Positions 43,660-52,664 of a stretch of DNA of 64,000 nt are shown here, piece after piece. Numbering within the stretch: the stretch's first letter is position 1; each line of letters begins with the position of its first letter. Origin of the DNA: Blastopirellula marina (GTDB taxonomy: Bacteria; Planctomycetota; Planctomycetia; Pirellulales; Pirellulaceae); the NCBI RefSeq assembly GCF_002967715.1, contig NZ_PUIA01000081.1, forward strand, positions 245,668 to 309,667. The letters are read 5' to 3'. A model generated the notes under the pieces. The model was given only the letters and a program-made list of their open reading frames with translations, ran no database searches and was not told the origin of the DNA. Both the position numbers and the translations under genes were made by a program.

Positions 43660-45579
43660 CTATTGCTTAGCTGGTACGAAGACGGCCATCGAGTCCTCCC
43701 AGAGGCTGTCGGAAAGTGCTCGCTTTTCCGAACCATCTGCGTTCATGATGAACTGTTGGCCATAGGGCTGGAACGTTTTTTCATACAAGGAGGCCTCCTC
43801 GCGCCAGCCGTACATGGCACTGTTATAAAAAATTTGCTTCCCGTCTGTTGTCCATGTGGCATGGCCATCGACGCCCTTGGAGGTCGTTAGACGGTTCAGA
43901 TCACTTCCATCAGGGCGGATTGAGAAGACGTCGAAATTCATTTCCTTGTCACCCCGGGTGAAGACGATTCGCGTCCCGTCTGGCGACCACTGCGGTAACG
44001 TATCATGCCCCAATGTAAGTTGCCGGACCGATTGGTCCTTCAGATTGACTATCTGAAGTCCCATCGCCTTATTGCCCCAGGCCCGAAAAACAATTTCTTT
44101 CCCATCGGGTGACCAACTTGGGAAGCCAGCGTTTGAGACGCCCGTTGGATTCTTGATAGCCTTCAATCCAGTTCCATCCGGGCGGATCAGCATCAACTCG
44201 GCCGGGCGCTGACTGCGTCCCTTAAGGAAGCTCCCATATCCGAAAACGATCCACTCGCCGTCAGGTGACCAGCAGGGAGCGAACGCTTGAAGCCCTTCTT
44301 CCGCCTGAAAGATTTCTCTCCGATTTAAACCGTCAGGATCCATGACTGAAAGGCCCGAGTTCCCATCGCCACGCCCAACAATAAGCTTTCGTTCGCCATC
44401 CTTACGAGTCAGCAATAACTGCCGACCATTCTTGGACATGACAGGAAATACATCGGTATATCGATATTCGTAGTCTGGATCCCAGCTATACAACTTTTGA
44501 TTTTGCTTTCTCGGCTGAAAACTCACCTTCTCGTAGACCATGGATTTACCATCGGGTGACCACGACGGACATCGCATTTGGCCTGGTACGCGGCTTGAAA
44601 CGTCGACATAAGCAACTCCTTGGTTGGGTCCTGCCTTGACGAGATATCCGATATTTCCATCGTTTAGGAACTGTGGTCCAACCTTTAGGCCAGGGCCAGT
44701 GGTATGTTCTTTGCGTTGGCCTGTTTCTACGTCAATCGACACAATTTGGGATGTGGTTGTCTCAGAAGCTCCAGGCCAATGAGCTTTCCATGTTTCTTCT
44801 ACGGTAATTTCGTAGAACACGATTCGCCTACCATCGTAAGACCATTTCGGCGAACCCGTGGCACTTCCGGATTTAGTGAGCCGACGAAGCCCTGTACCGT
44901 CCGGCCTGACAACATAGATACTAAGATCCTGAACATGCTCCCAACCAGCACCGCTACTATGCCCCTGCCACTCCGTATTTCGATCGGAGGAAAACGCAAT
45001 CCATTTCCCATCGGGCGACCAAGCAGGACGAAAGAAGCCGTTGGGCTTTTCAGGATCACCCTGTAATTCTTTCACTCCTGTCAGGTTGCGAAACGTACGT
45101 GACTTGAGATCGAGCAACCAAATGTTCGCGAAATGAGAATCTCTGGTCGATACGAACGCGAGCGTGTTACCGTCGGGTGAAAGGGCCCCCTGGTCATCCA
45201 CCGCAGGATCCTCTGTTAGTCGCTGACAGTCGGTTCCATCGGGTCGCGTCCGATAGATATCAGCCTGTCCTAAGCCATTGCGTTCCGAGGTGAAGACAAT
45301 CCACTGCCCGTCGCACGAGAACGTAGCATGGTAATCGAAGGTCGACTCCTCAAAGAGCCTCCGTTCTTCGCCCCCATACGAGCTAGCCAAGTACAAGGTG
45401 GAAGCCGACGGGCCGATCCGGTTCATCAACATAACCCCCTTTTGAGTACTGCTTGAAGCGGGTGGATTAGGTTCAGCCCCGCCGGCTTGTAGCGTCAAAA
45501 AGTTGGCGAGCAGAAAAATCAACAATTGGGGAATTCGAAAGGTCAGTAACCAACCTTTCAAGAAGTAGTCGATGCACAT
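43660..45579 (-). CDS. Exported TolB-like PD40 beta-propeller protein
   Basis: A 639-aa protein with an N-terminal signal or anchor segment (FRIPQLLIFLLANFLTLQAG) and many PD40/WD40-like blades carrying the pattern W(S)PDG-x-I-x-F, for example WSPDGKWIAFSSDRN, WSYDGRRIVFYEI, WSPDGEWIVFGYG and WSPDGTRIVFTRG. The second half of each repeat often reads RPDGT. Such proteins act as extracytoplasmic scaffolds or are fused to peptidases, but no catalytic domain is present here. It lies alone between the efflux genes and kinase module 2. Confidence 0.85.
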   Translation of the reverse strand: MCIDYFLKGWLLTFRIPQLLIFLLANFLTLQAGGAEPNPPASSSTQKGVMLMNRIGPSASTLYLASSYGGEERRLFEESTFDYHATFSCDGQWIVFTSERNGLGQADIYRTRPDGTDCQRLTEDPAVDDQGALSPDGNTLAFVSTRDSHFANIWLLDLKSRTFRNLTGVKELQGDPEKPNGFFRPAWSPDGKWIAFSSDRNTEWQGHSSGAGWEHVQDLSIYVVRPDGTGLRRLTKSGSATGSPKWSYDGRRIVFYEITVEETWKAHWPGASETTTSQIVSIDVETGQRKEHTTGPGLKVGPQFLNDGNIGYLVKAGPNQGVAYVDVSSRVPGQMRCPSWSPDGKSMVYEKVSFQPRKQNQKLYSWDPDYEYRYTDVFPVMSKNGRQLLLTRKDGERKLIVGRGDGNSGLSVMDPDGLNRREIFQAEEGLQAFAPCWSPDGEWIVFGYGSFLKGRSQRPAELMLIRPDGTGLKAIKNPTGVSNAGFPSWSPDGKEIVFRAWGNKAMGLQIVNLKDQSVRQLTLGHDTLPQWSPDGTRIVFTRGDKEMNFDVFSIRPDGSDLNRLTTSKGVDGHATWTTDGKQIFYNSAMYGWREEASLYEKTFQPYGQQFIMNADGSEKRALSDSLWEDSMAVFVPAKQ

Positions 45580-45779
45580 GGACTATTACTGCATAGTAAC
45601 TCGAATAACTCGGAAAACGACCTGACTTCTGGTCGATGCAAGAGGTTTGCTTCTAAGAAATGCGTAAACCAACTGACCAGAAGGCCAGAATTTATTGAAT
45701 TACTACGGATAAACTCAAGAAAACAAGATTGAATCAACTTGCAAAGTCAGTTTCTTCGTTTGGACTTGAAAAATAAGAC

Positions 45780-48026
45780 TCATTCGATCGCGGAAGTTGC
45801 TCTAGCACGATGTTGATCCACTAGGAAATTATGTGGGGACACCCTACCGTTTATGAGCAACTGAGCTTGTTCGTAGTGAATTAAGAACTCAATCCAGTCA
45901 TACCAGGGGATTGGAAGTGAAACGTCTGGACCATCTAAAGACTGGATGAGCCAAGCATTTAACTTTGTCTGTGACGCTTGGAGCATCACTTGAGCATCGT
46001 CCGGTCTCTCCATTTTGTGATACGCGATCGCTAACAGCGGATAGGCGGTTCCACTTGCCACCCAGCTTTTGCCATCTTCGGCTCTGTCCTGCTCTAGCCA
46101 ATTCACAGCCTGGTCAAAATTGCCAGCTCTAAGATGAGCCCATCCGGTGATATAGGCGCGAACAGCTCGCGGCATACCGGAACGTTTTTTTCGTGGGTTC
46201 GTATTTACTTGTAGGGTACCGTCTTGCAGAAACACCTCATTCGCCTCGGCTATGCGTCTAGCCTCCTCACGAGAAAGATCATCACCGATTAGTATTCCAC
46301 GGGAAACAGCTCCGCCGGAAATCTCTCCGAACTGCGTGAGCTGTTTACATAACTCGCCGTATGCCACTTTGCGATCCGTATAAAGAAATAGCTGGGGAAC
46401 ACCGAGATATTCGATATCTTCGAATGGGCTTCCCAATTCCAATGTGCGCTCATAGTCGGCCGCAGCCTGCTCCCACAGCCCCAACTTCGCATAGACCGTC
46501 CCCCGACTGATCCAAACGGGAAAATATCGTGGCTGAACCTTGGTCGCCTGGGAATAGGCTTCGAGTCCTTCAGCCCAATTCCTTGCATCAATATGGGCAT
46601 GGCCCGACGTTAGTAGCAGGTTTGCCTGCTTTAAACGCTCCGTGAAGTGCTGCAATTCTTCCTTCGCATTCGTGGCGTCGGTCTCGGCAATTCGCGCATC
46701 ATGCAAAGCCGTTGTCGCCACTGTGGCTTGCCATATACTTACCACAAACCCGCACAACAGGGCTGCGGTAACGACCGAGGCAGTCAGAATGAATCCCTTA
46801 TGACGACGAACAAACATGGAAAACCGATAATAGGTAGATGGCGGGCGGGCCATGATCGGTTCTTCGTTGAGAAGACTTTTGATGTCTTTAGCAAACGCGT
46901 CGGCGGTCGAATACCGCCGGTTTCGATCCTTATCGAGCGCCTTCATGACGATCCAATCGAGATCGCCTTTGACAGTTGATTTCAACTGCGCAGGTTCGAT
47001 CTGCCGATTGAGAGAGACGGTACTTGCCATCTTATTGCTGAGCGTACTCAATCGCTGACTGGGTCGCTCTGCCTCTTCCTCTCTGATAATTCGACGTAAT
47101 TCGTCGAAGCCTACCTTCGAGGCGCGATCCTTGGACAATGGCGTAGCCCCAGTAAGCATCTCATACAGCAAAACGCCCAGAGAAAAGATATCGGTCCTGG
47201 TATCGATATCCAGGTTACTCATCTCCGCCTGCTCAGGGCTCATGTAGGAAGGGGTTCCAATCATGGCGCTGAAGCGAGTGTAGATTGTCCTATCGGTCAG
47301 GTTGTGGCCAATCGCCTTAGCCACTCCAAAATCGATGATCTTGGGAACCGGCTTGCCATTGTCCATTGATACAAGGATGTTAGAAGGCTTGAGATCACGA
47401 TGGATAATGCCCTTTTGATGGGCGTATTGGACTGCGCAGCAAATGGAAATGAATAGTTCTAATCGGTCGGAGGTTGACATCTTGTGCCGATCACAGAAGG
47501 AGATCAGCGGCTCGCCTGGGACCAGTTCCATGACGAAATAAGGATGCCCCGATTCCGTCATCCCGGCGTCATAAACTCTCGCGATATTCGCGTGATCCAT
47601 CAGCGCGAGAGCCTGTCGCTCGGCTTCAAAGCGGGCAATCACTTCCGGAGAATCCATACCAGGCTTGATAATCTTTAAAGCAACACGCCGGCGAATTGGG
47701 CCTTCCTGATCTGCAATAAATACCAGCCCAAAACCGCCTTCACCGATTTGCTCATGAAGCTTGTAAGGCCCGATAACGGTGTTGGTCCCATAGGAAGACT
47801 GCGGTGAATGTTGGAGTGCTGCCTTATCGAGTGATCCCACAAGTTCGAGAGAGGCAACGCGATCGACGATCGACTTGGTCCGAAAATGCGAACGAAGTAA
47901 ACCTCGCACGGAGGCCAAGAGATCTTCGTTCGCACCACAAACTTCTAACAAGAACTGGTTGCGTTCAAACTCTGATTCGATTTCGATCGCATCGAGGAAG
48001 ATCGTTTTCTCCTGAGTTTCGGTCAT
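45780..48026 (-). CDS. Membrane Ser/Thr protein kinase with TPR region, module 2
   Basis: A 748-aa paralogue of the kinase at 33937-36186, alignable along nearly its whole length. The kinase domain has IGEGGFGLVF, VALKIIKPG, HRDLKPSN and IIDFGVAK. The transmembrane helix is around ILTASVVTAALLCGFVVSIW, followed by TPR-like repeats (ANLLLTSGHAHIDARNWAEG). ATG 48026 is used; a GTG at 48041 is possible. The ECF sigma gene lies 110 bases upstream, the same spacing as in module 1. Confidence 0.9.
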   Translation of the reverse strand: MTETQEKTIFLDAIEIESEFERNQFLLEVCGANEDLLASVRGLLRSHFRTKSIVDRVASLELVGSLDKAALQHSPQSSYGTNTVIGPYKLHEQIGEGGFGLVFIADQEGPIRRRVALKIIKPGMDSPEVIARFEAERQALALMDHANIARVYDAGMTESGHPYFVMELVPGEPLISFCDRHKMSTSDRLELFISICCAVQYAHQKGIIHRDLKPSNILVSMDNGKPVPKIIDFGVAKAIGHNLTDRTIYTRFSAMIGTPSYMSPEQAEMSNLDIDTRTDIFSLGVLLYEMLTGATPLSKDRASKVGFDELRRIIREEEAERPSQRLSTLSNKMASTVSLNRQIEPAQLKSTVKGDLDWIVMKALDKDRNRRYSTADAFAKDIKSLLNEEPIMARPPSTYYRFSMFVRRHKGFILTASVVTAALLCGFVVSIWQATVATTALHDARIAETDATNAKEELQHFTERLKQANLLLTSGHAHIDARNWAEGLEAYSQATKVQPRYFPVWISRGTVYAKLGLWEQAAADYERTLELGSPFEDIEYLGVPQLFLYTDRKVAYGELCKQLTQFGEISGGAVSRGILIGDDLSREEARRIAEANEVFLQDGTLQVNTNPRKKRSGMPRAVRAYITGWAHLRAGNFDQAVNWLEQDRAEDGKSWVASGTAYPLLAIAYHKMERPDDAQVMLQASQTKLNAWLIQSLDGPDVSLPIPWYDWIEFLIHYEQAQLLINGRVSPHNFLVDQHRARATSAIE

Positions 48027-48136
48027 CGGTAAATGGCCCACCGAGTTTATGAAGTACTAGAATTGAAGTATTTTATTCGAGTGACTCTCGTTTCGTTGCC
48101 AGCCAAGCCTACTTTGGCGCACCAATGCAGCAGGTC

Positions 48137-48706
48137 TCATACGATAAAATCATTTCCTTCCAACTCACGACCAAGCCAAGCGCGCGCATAGGTCCAATTC
48201 CTCTTGATTGTTCGAGGAGATACGCCCATCGCTTCGGCTGCTTCGTCGATCGTCATCCCTGCGAAGTAACGAAGCTTTACCAGCCTTGCCAGATCTGAAT
48301 CAAACTGTTCCAGCTTAGTCAAGGCTTCGTCCAAATCGAGTACTTCTTCCAGGTCCCTGCCATTTTCGATCGCATCTGCCTCGTCAACTTCAAAGCGTTC
48401 CAGATCTCCTCCGCGTTTAATGCTGTTCTTTCTTCGCGCATATTCGATCAAGATGCGCCGCATTGCTTCCGCGGCAGCACCAAAAAAATGACCGCGCCCA
48501 TTCCACCCCTGGTCTAATTCACCTACGAGGCGCAGGTAGGCTTCATGCACCAAGGCAGTGGGCTGGAGAGTTTGCCCTGGACGCTCATGCCGAAGCTTCT
48601 CTGCCGCGAGACGCTTTAGTTCGGAATAAACCAAAGGGAGCAAATCGTTTGCAGCGGTGAGATTCCCTTCCTGAATCCCTTGAATGATCCGCGTGACCTC
48701 GGACAA
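48137..48706 (-). CDS. ECF-type RNA polymerase sigma factor, module 2
   Basis: A 189-aa paralogue of the module 1 sigma factor, with the same length and motifs: LPLVYSELKRLAAEKL, TALVHEAYLRLVGEL, HFFGAAAEAMRRILIEYARR in region 2 and LVKLRYFAGMTIDEAAEAMG with VSPRTIKRNWTYARAWL in region 4. It likewise starts with TTG after GGGAG, lacks an adjacent anti-sigma gene and is followed by a kinase gene. Confidence 0.92.
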   Translation of the reverse strand: MSEVTRIIQGIQEGNLTAANDLLPLVYSELKRLAAEKLRHERPGQTLQPTALVHEAYLRLVGELDQGWNGRGHFFGAAAEAMRRILIEYARRKNSIKRGGDLERFEVDEADAIENGRDLEEVLDLDEALTKLEQFDSDLARLVKLRYFAGMTIDEAAEAMGVSPRTIKRNWTYARAWLGRELEGNDFIV

Positions 48707-48811
48707 ACGTGCACTCCCAAGTATCTAGCATTCATCAGCAAAACAGTACCTGGGCTTTCCCAACCGACCGGACTCAATGTCCCCATGGCAGGATGGCTGA
48801 GTAACGGGCCT

Positions 48812-49501
48812 TTACTTCTTTTTCAGTGTGATGGACATTCCACCTCGAACAACCGTTTCCAGATCGGGGTTGGTCGTGATCGCTTTCATGAAATCTGGGT
48901 CAGCCATGCGTGGATTAATGTTGTGAGCTAAAACCAAACCGTTGGGACGTAACATCGGTAGCAACTTGTTCAGATAGTCGACGTAACCTTCTTTGTCCGC
49001 ATCCAGGAAAATAATATCAATAGTACCCGTTAGTTTTTTGACCTCTTCGTGAGCATCACCCTCGACGAGTGTGATCAAATCTTCCATTCCAGCTCGTTTA
49101 TAGTTTGCCCGAGCTGTCGCCGCACGTTCCGCATCGATTTCATAAGTGGTGAGTTTGCCGCCTGTTTCCTTAAGTGCCAACCCGAACCAGATGCCCGAAT
49201 AGCCAGTGGATGATCCGAGTTCCACGACATGTTTTGCACCAAGTGATTGCGTCAAAATTCGAAGTAGGCGACCGTCATGTTGCGGGACATTCCGGAATCG
49301 TTGATTTTGGTAGACATCTTCCAGAACGGAGAGGGCTTTTTTCTCAAAGGCATTGGCTGCCAACGGAGACTTTTCTAACTCTGCATCTCCCGAATCCCGT
49401 CCGAAGCCACGGCCAGGACTTCGCTGCCCATAAGCGCTATCAAAAGTGAAACCAACAAACATAGCAATGAGAGCCAAAAGAATGGTTGATCGTATAGACA
49501 T
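48812..49501 (-). CDS. Predicted exported class I O-methyltransferase
   Basis: A 229-aa SAM-dependent methyltransferase of the catechol/caffeoyl-CoA O-methyltransferase type. SAM-binding motif I is VVELGSSTGYSGIWFGLAL, motif II acidic residue in TTYEID, and IIFLDADKEGYVDY holds the metal-binding Asp. Oddly, the N-terminus (MSIRSTILLALIAMFVGFTF through SAYGQ) looks like a cleavable signal peptide. The frame is open upstream to 49630, but ATG 49501 with GGAAG gives the natural signal start. Whether the enzyme is active outside the cytoplasm is unclear. Confidence 0.82.
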   Translation of the reverse strand: MSIRSTILLALIAMFVGFTFDSAYGQRSPGRGFGRDSGDAELEKSPLAANAFEKKALSVLEDVYQNQRFRNVPQHDGRLLRILTQSLGAKHVVELGSSTGYSGIWFGLALKETGGKLTTYEIDAERAATARANYKRAGMEDLITLVEGDAHEEVKKLTGTIDIIFLDADKEGYVDYLNKLLPMLRPNGLVLAHNINPRMADPDFMKAITTNPDLETVVRGGMSITLKKK

Positions 49502-49637
49502 GTGAGGTCTTCCAACGAAATGGGGGTGAAAATATCCAAACCGCGGCTTCATTGCGATATGCGCAACTGGCGACAATGCAGGGTCAAACAACATCAAAAA
49601 CTCTTTCTTGCCTTTGCATATGAACAGCAATCCGCGA

Positions 49638-50972
49638 TTAATCCTTGTTTGCTGCGAAATCCGGAACGTTCTGATTCCCTGGAGATACTTTCGCTATTAG
49701 TCGTGCGATTGAGTAGGCCAATGCGCCAACAACAAACGTGATGGAAGTTCCCAGGAGTTGCCAAGGGTTGTAAGCAGCCATCAGCCCCGCCGTTATCACA
49801 GTACAGACTATAAACACAGTGGGCACAAGGAATATGGGATGCCACAGCGGCTTGGTGCGCACCGATGGCAGAAAGAGACAAAGTACCGAGCAGGCAGCTG
49901 AGATCGAAAGGGTCAGCCCTAGATAAGACAGCAGCCCCTGGAGACTCGTTGCATAGATCAAAATAGCGGCCAGAACGACTTGCGTTCCAGTTGCTACCAT
50001 GGGTCTTTCTCCCTGAAAACTCAAAGCCTCCGGCATCAGTCCGTCATCAGCCATTTTGGCGTATACTCGTGGTGCGGCCATCATCATGCTGAACACTGAA
50101 GTGAGCAGACAGGCGGCAATCGTCCAGCGAACAAAACTCTCAAAAGCGGGACCTCCCAGGGAGCGGGCCGCAACAGCGGCAACGTCTGCCTTCCCCTCGA
50201 TTACCTCACCGGGTCCGGCGTAGACAAACACCGCGTTGAGTAACAGATACAGGATAACCACGGTTAGTGTTCCGGCAAGAAGTGCCTTGGGAACTAGCTG
50301 TTTGGCACCACTAACTTCGCCAGCGATGTATACGGCAGCGTTAAAGCCCGAGTAGCTCAGGGAGATCCACACCAGGCTCGCGGCAAATGTCACGGTCATC
50401 GACCAATTCAATGACATGTTGGGACTGATGAAAGATTGTGATATCTCGTTTTCCTCCGACAAAGCCACCGCAGAAAAACACAAGATCGTAACAAGTAGGA
50501 TGAGTTTTAAGACTACTGTGACATTCTGCAAGACTGCTCCAGCACGAGGACGCATGCCATGAAACAGTCCTGCTAATACGACAGAGACAATCGCCAACAG
50601 TCCAGCAGGCAGCCACTGAGGCCTAAGGCTTTCCGGCATAGCGTATTCCTCAAATGCAGTCGCCGCAAAAGCAATTGCGCCCGAAAATCCTGCGATTAGT
50701 GAGACCCACCCAGCAATAAAACCCAACAGGGGGTGCGTTGCTCGCGAGAGAAAAAGATATTCACCGCCAGACTCAGGCATTGCCTTAATCAACATACCGT
50801 AGCTGAATGCCCCTGCGGCAGCGATTACCCCACCAACTACCCAGGCGAGCAAAACGAGTTCTGGCGATTTCAAATCCTGGATAGCGAACCCAGATGTTGT
50901 GAAGACACCTGCTCCGATCATATTCGCGATGACGATGAACGTGAGCGTCCAAAATCCAAAGTTATTGGTCAT
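49638..50972 (-). CDS. APC family amino acid permease
   Basis: A 444-aa membrane transporter with about 12 helices. The first helix carries the APC motif IANMIGAGVFTTSGFAI, where unwound-helix glycines bind the substrate amine. It continues with AGAFSYGMLIKAMPESGGEY, also conserved in the family, and helix 6-type WISLSYSGFNAAVYIAGE. It probably imports or exchanges amino acids; the substrate is not predictable. It is upstream of the methyltransferase gene on the same strand, 136 bases apart. Confidence 0.9.
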   Translation of the reverse strand: MTNNFGFWTLTFIVIANMIGAGVFTTSGFAIQDLKSPELVLLAWVVGGVIAAAGAFSYGMLIKAMPESGGEYLFLSRATHPLLGFIAGWVSLIAGFSGAIAFAATAFEEYAMPESLRPQWLPAGLLAIVSVVLAGLFHGMRPRAGAVLQNVTVVLKLILLVTILCFSAVALSEENEISQSFISPNMSLNWSMTVTFAASLVWISLSYSGFNAAVYIAGEVSGAKQLVPKALLAGTLTVVILYLLLNAVFVYAGPGEVIEGKADVAAVAARSLGGPAFESFVRWTIAACLLTSVFSMMMAAPRVYAKMADDGLMPEALSFQGERPMVATGTQVVLAAILIYATSLQGLLSYLGLTLSISAACSVLCLFLPSVRTKPLWHPIFLVPTVFIVCTVITAGLMAAYNPWQLLGTSITFVVGALAYSIARLIAKVSPGNQNVPDFAANKD

Positions 50973-51273
50973 GCCAAACTGACGACTCCTGGGCTATTTC
51001 ACTGCAACAAAAAACCATGCTCAATAGGGCAGTGCGAAAAAGAGATTCATATTGGGCCAAATTTTTTGGCGGAGCAAGAAACTCATAAAAACTGCCTGTT
51101 TTTCAGGCTCAAACGAGATTAGCAGATTGACGAAGTTCGGGATTGCTTACTACCTTCTTGCAGATACCGAGTCTCAAAAAGAAGCAAGCCAGACCTCCCT
51201 CCTCACCCCTGGAGTTCGTGCCAGCCTCTGTCACTTAACTATGTTTTTTGACCAGAACTGAAGGGAGTTTCTT
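50973..51273. other. Intergenic region upstream of DUF1559 copy C
   Basis: About 300 bases between two divergent genes. I see no supported gene. The region should hold promoters for the permease gene and DUF1559 copy C; an AAGGGAG ribosome-binding site lies at its right end. Confidence 0.5.
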
Positions 51274-52311
51274 ATGCGCGGGAAAAAGGCTTTTACCCTC
51301 GTCGAGTTACTAGTTGTTATTGCAATTATTGGAATTCTCATTGCCTTGTTATTGCCAGCCGTACAGCAGGCACGCGAGGCAGCGCGGCGAATGAGCTGTT
51401 CCAACAATCTCAAACAGATGGGGCTGGCGATGCACAACTATGCCAGCACATTCAGCGAACAATTGCCCGGTTGCGGTGCGGGCGACAGCGACTTCTCTCC
51501 CTTGGCCAGGATGTTGCCGTATTGCGAACAGACAAACGTGTCTAACCTGATTGACTTCAAAATCCCGGTGCGCAATGAATTTGGCCCAGAGCTATGGGAA
51601 GCGGCCGGAACTCCAATTTCGATGTATCTTTGCCCGAGTGATCCGGAACCTGTCATGGGGACGCGGGAGGCGACCGGCTACGAAAGTGAAGCCACAGACC
51701 AGTTCGGTTCGGAAAATGTACCTGTCGCTGGCGCAAACTACTTCATGAATAAAGGGAGCGGGGTTGGGGGCAAGTCTGAAACCCACCTAAGTAGCGGCCC
51801 ATCGAATGGAATGGCTTCGTTTGGCGACGAGTTTCGTCTTCGGGATGTTACCGATGGCCTCAGCAATACCATTGTGTTTTCGGAGTCACGTCGACGCTCG
51901 AATCATGGCGTCGTCCCCAGCACGCCCACCGCTCAAGACAATATTGCACGCGCTAGTGGAAACAGTCCAAGTGCATGGGCGGAGGCATTTGAGAATGGAA
52001 CATCAAGTATTGACGATCCTGCCTTTCTCTCCTCTGTCTCCGATTGGTCCTACGGCCGAATGGTCAGTTGGATGCGAGCGAGAGATGTTAGTGGGGTTGT
52101 ATTCCCACCTCGTTTTACACCCAACTTCAAAGCAGGCCCCGATTTGTATGTGCGAAGTGGAATTGCTTATGGGGCGCGGAGTTATCACACAGGCGGAGTC
52201 AATGCCGGTTTGTGTGACGGTTCCGTCCGTTTCGTCAGCGATAGCATCGACAGAGAAGTTTGGTGGGCACTGCTCACTCGAAATGGTGGTGAGGTAATCG
52301 GCGAATACTAA
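51274..52311 (+). CDS. DUF1559 (SBP_bac_10) pseudopilin-like protein, copy C
   Basis: A 345-aa protein with prepilin-type N-terminus [20 protein letters not shown] and [20 protein letters not shown]. The extracytoplasmic domain has a typical DVTDGLSNTIVFSE segment and ends with the H-x9-DG motif HTGGVNAGLCDG. AAGGGAG precedes the ATG. It is the third copy in the window; the N-terminal 45 residues are nearly identical among the three while the rest differs. Confidence 0.92.
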   Translation: MRGKKAFTLVELLVVIAIIGILIALLLPAVQQAREAARRMSCSNNLKQMGLAMHNYASTFSEQLPGCGAGDSDFSPLARMLPYCEQTNVSNLIDFKIPVRNEFGPELWEAAGTPISMYLCPSDPEPVMGTREATGYESEATDQFGSENVPVAGANYFMNKGSGVGGKSETHLSSGPSNGMASFGDEFRLRDVTDGLSNTIVFSESRRRSNHGVVPSTPTAQDNIARASGNSPSAWAEAFENGTSSIDDPAFLSSVSDWSYGRMVSWMRARDVSGVVFPPRFTPNFKAGPDLYVRSGIAYGARSYHTGGVNAGLCDGSVRFVSDSIDREVWWALLTRNGGEVIGEY

Positions 52312-52664
52312 TCGTCACGATTCCTAGTAAAACTTCTCGACCTGCCTGCATTTTGTAACGCATGTAGGTCTCATGGCCGCGAAACGGAAGGCTCTATGAT
52401 TCTCGAAATGAACACGAAGCCCTTTCGGCCACAAATGGTCTTCGGCGAATGGATCGCCACAGAATGTAATTAAATCACAGCCTATTGGGATTTCACGTCC
52501 CGAGAAGGTTACCGGTTGACGCAAGGCCATAGCTTACCGTCATCTCCGTTCGCTTCCTTTGCATGAACTTCTACGGCCGTTGCAACGAAAAGCAATTGCC
52601 CCATATGTCCTTTGTATTCCCGGCGCGGTTTCTTAGTTTATTCATCTACATTCAGGATCCAGCT
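52312..52664. other. Intergenic region, possibly with a 68-codon minus-strand ORF
   Basis: No firmly supported gene. A minus-strand frame at 52324-52530 encodes 68 residues (MALRQPVTFSGREIPIGCDL and onward, Cys- and Arg-containing), but its best Shine-Dalgarno candidate is 14 bases away, so I do not call it. Confidence 0.4.
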
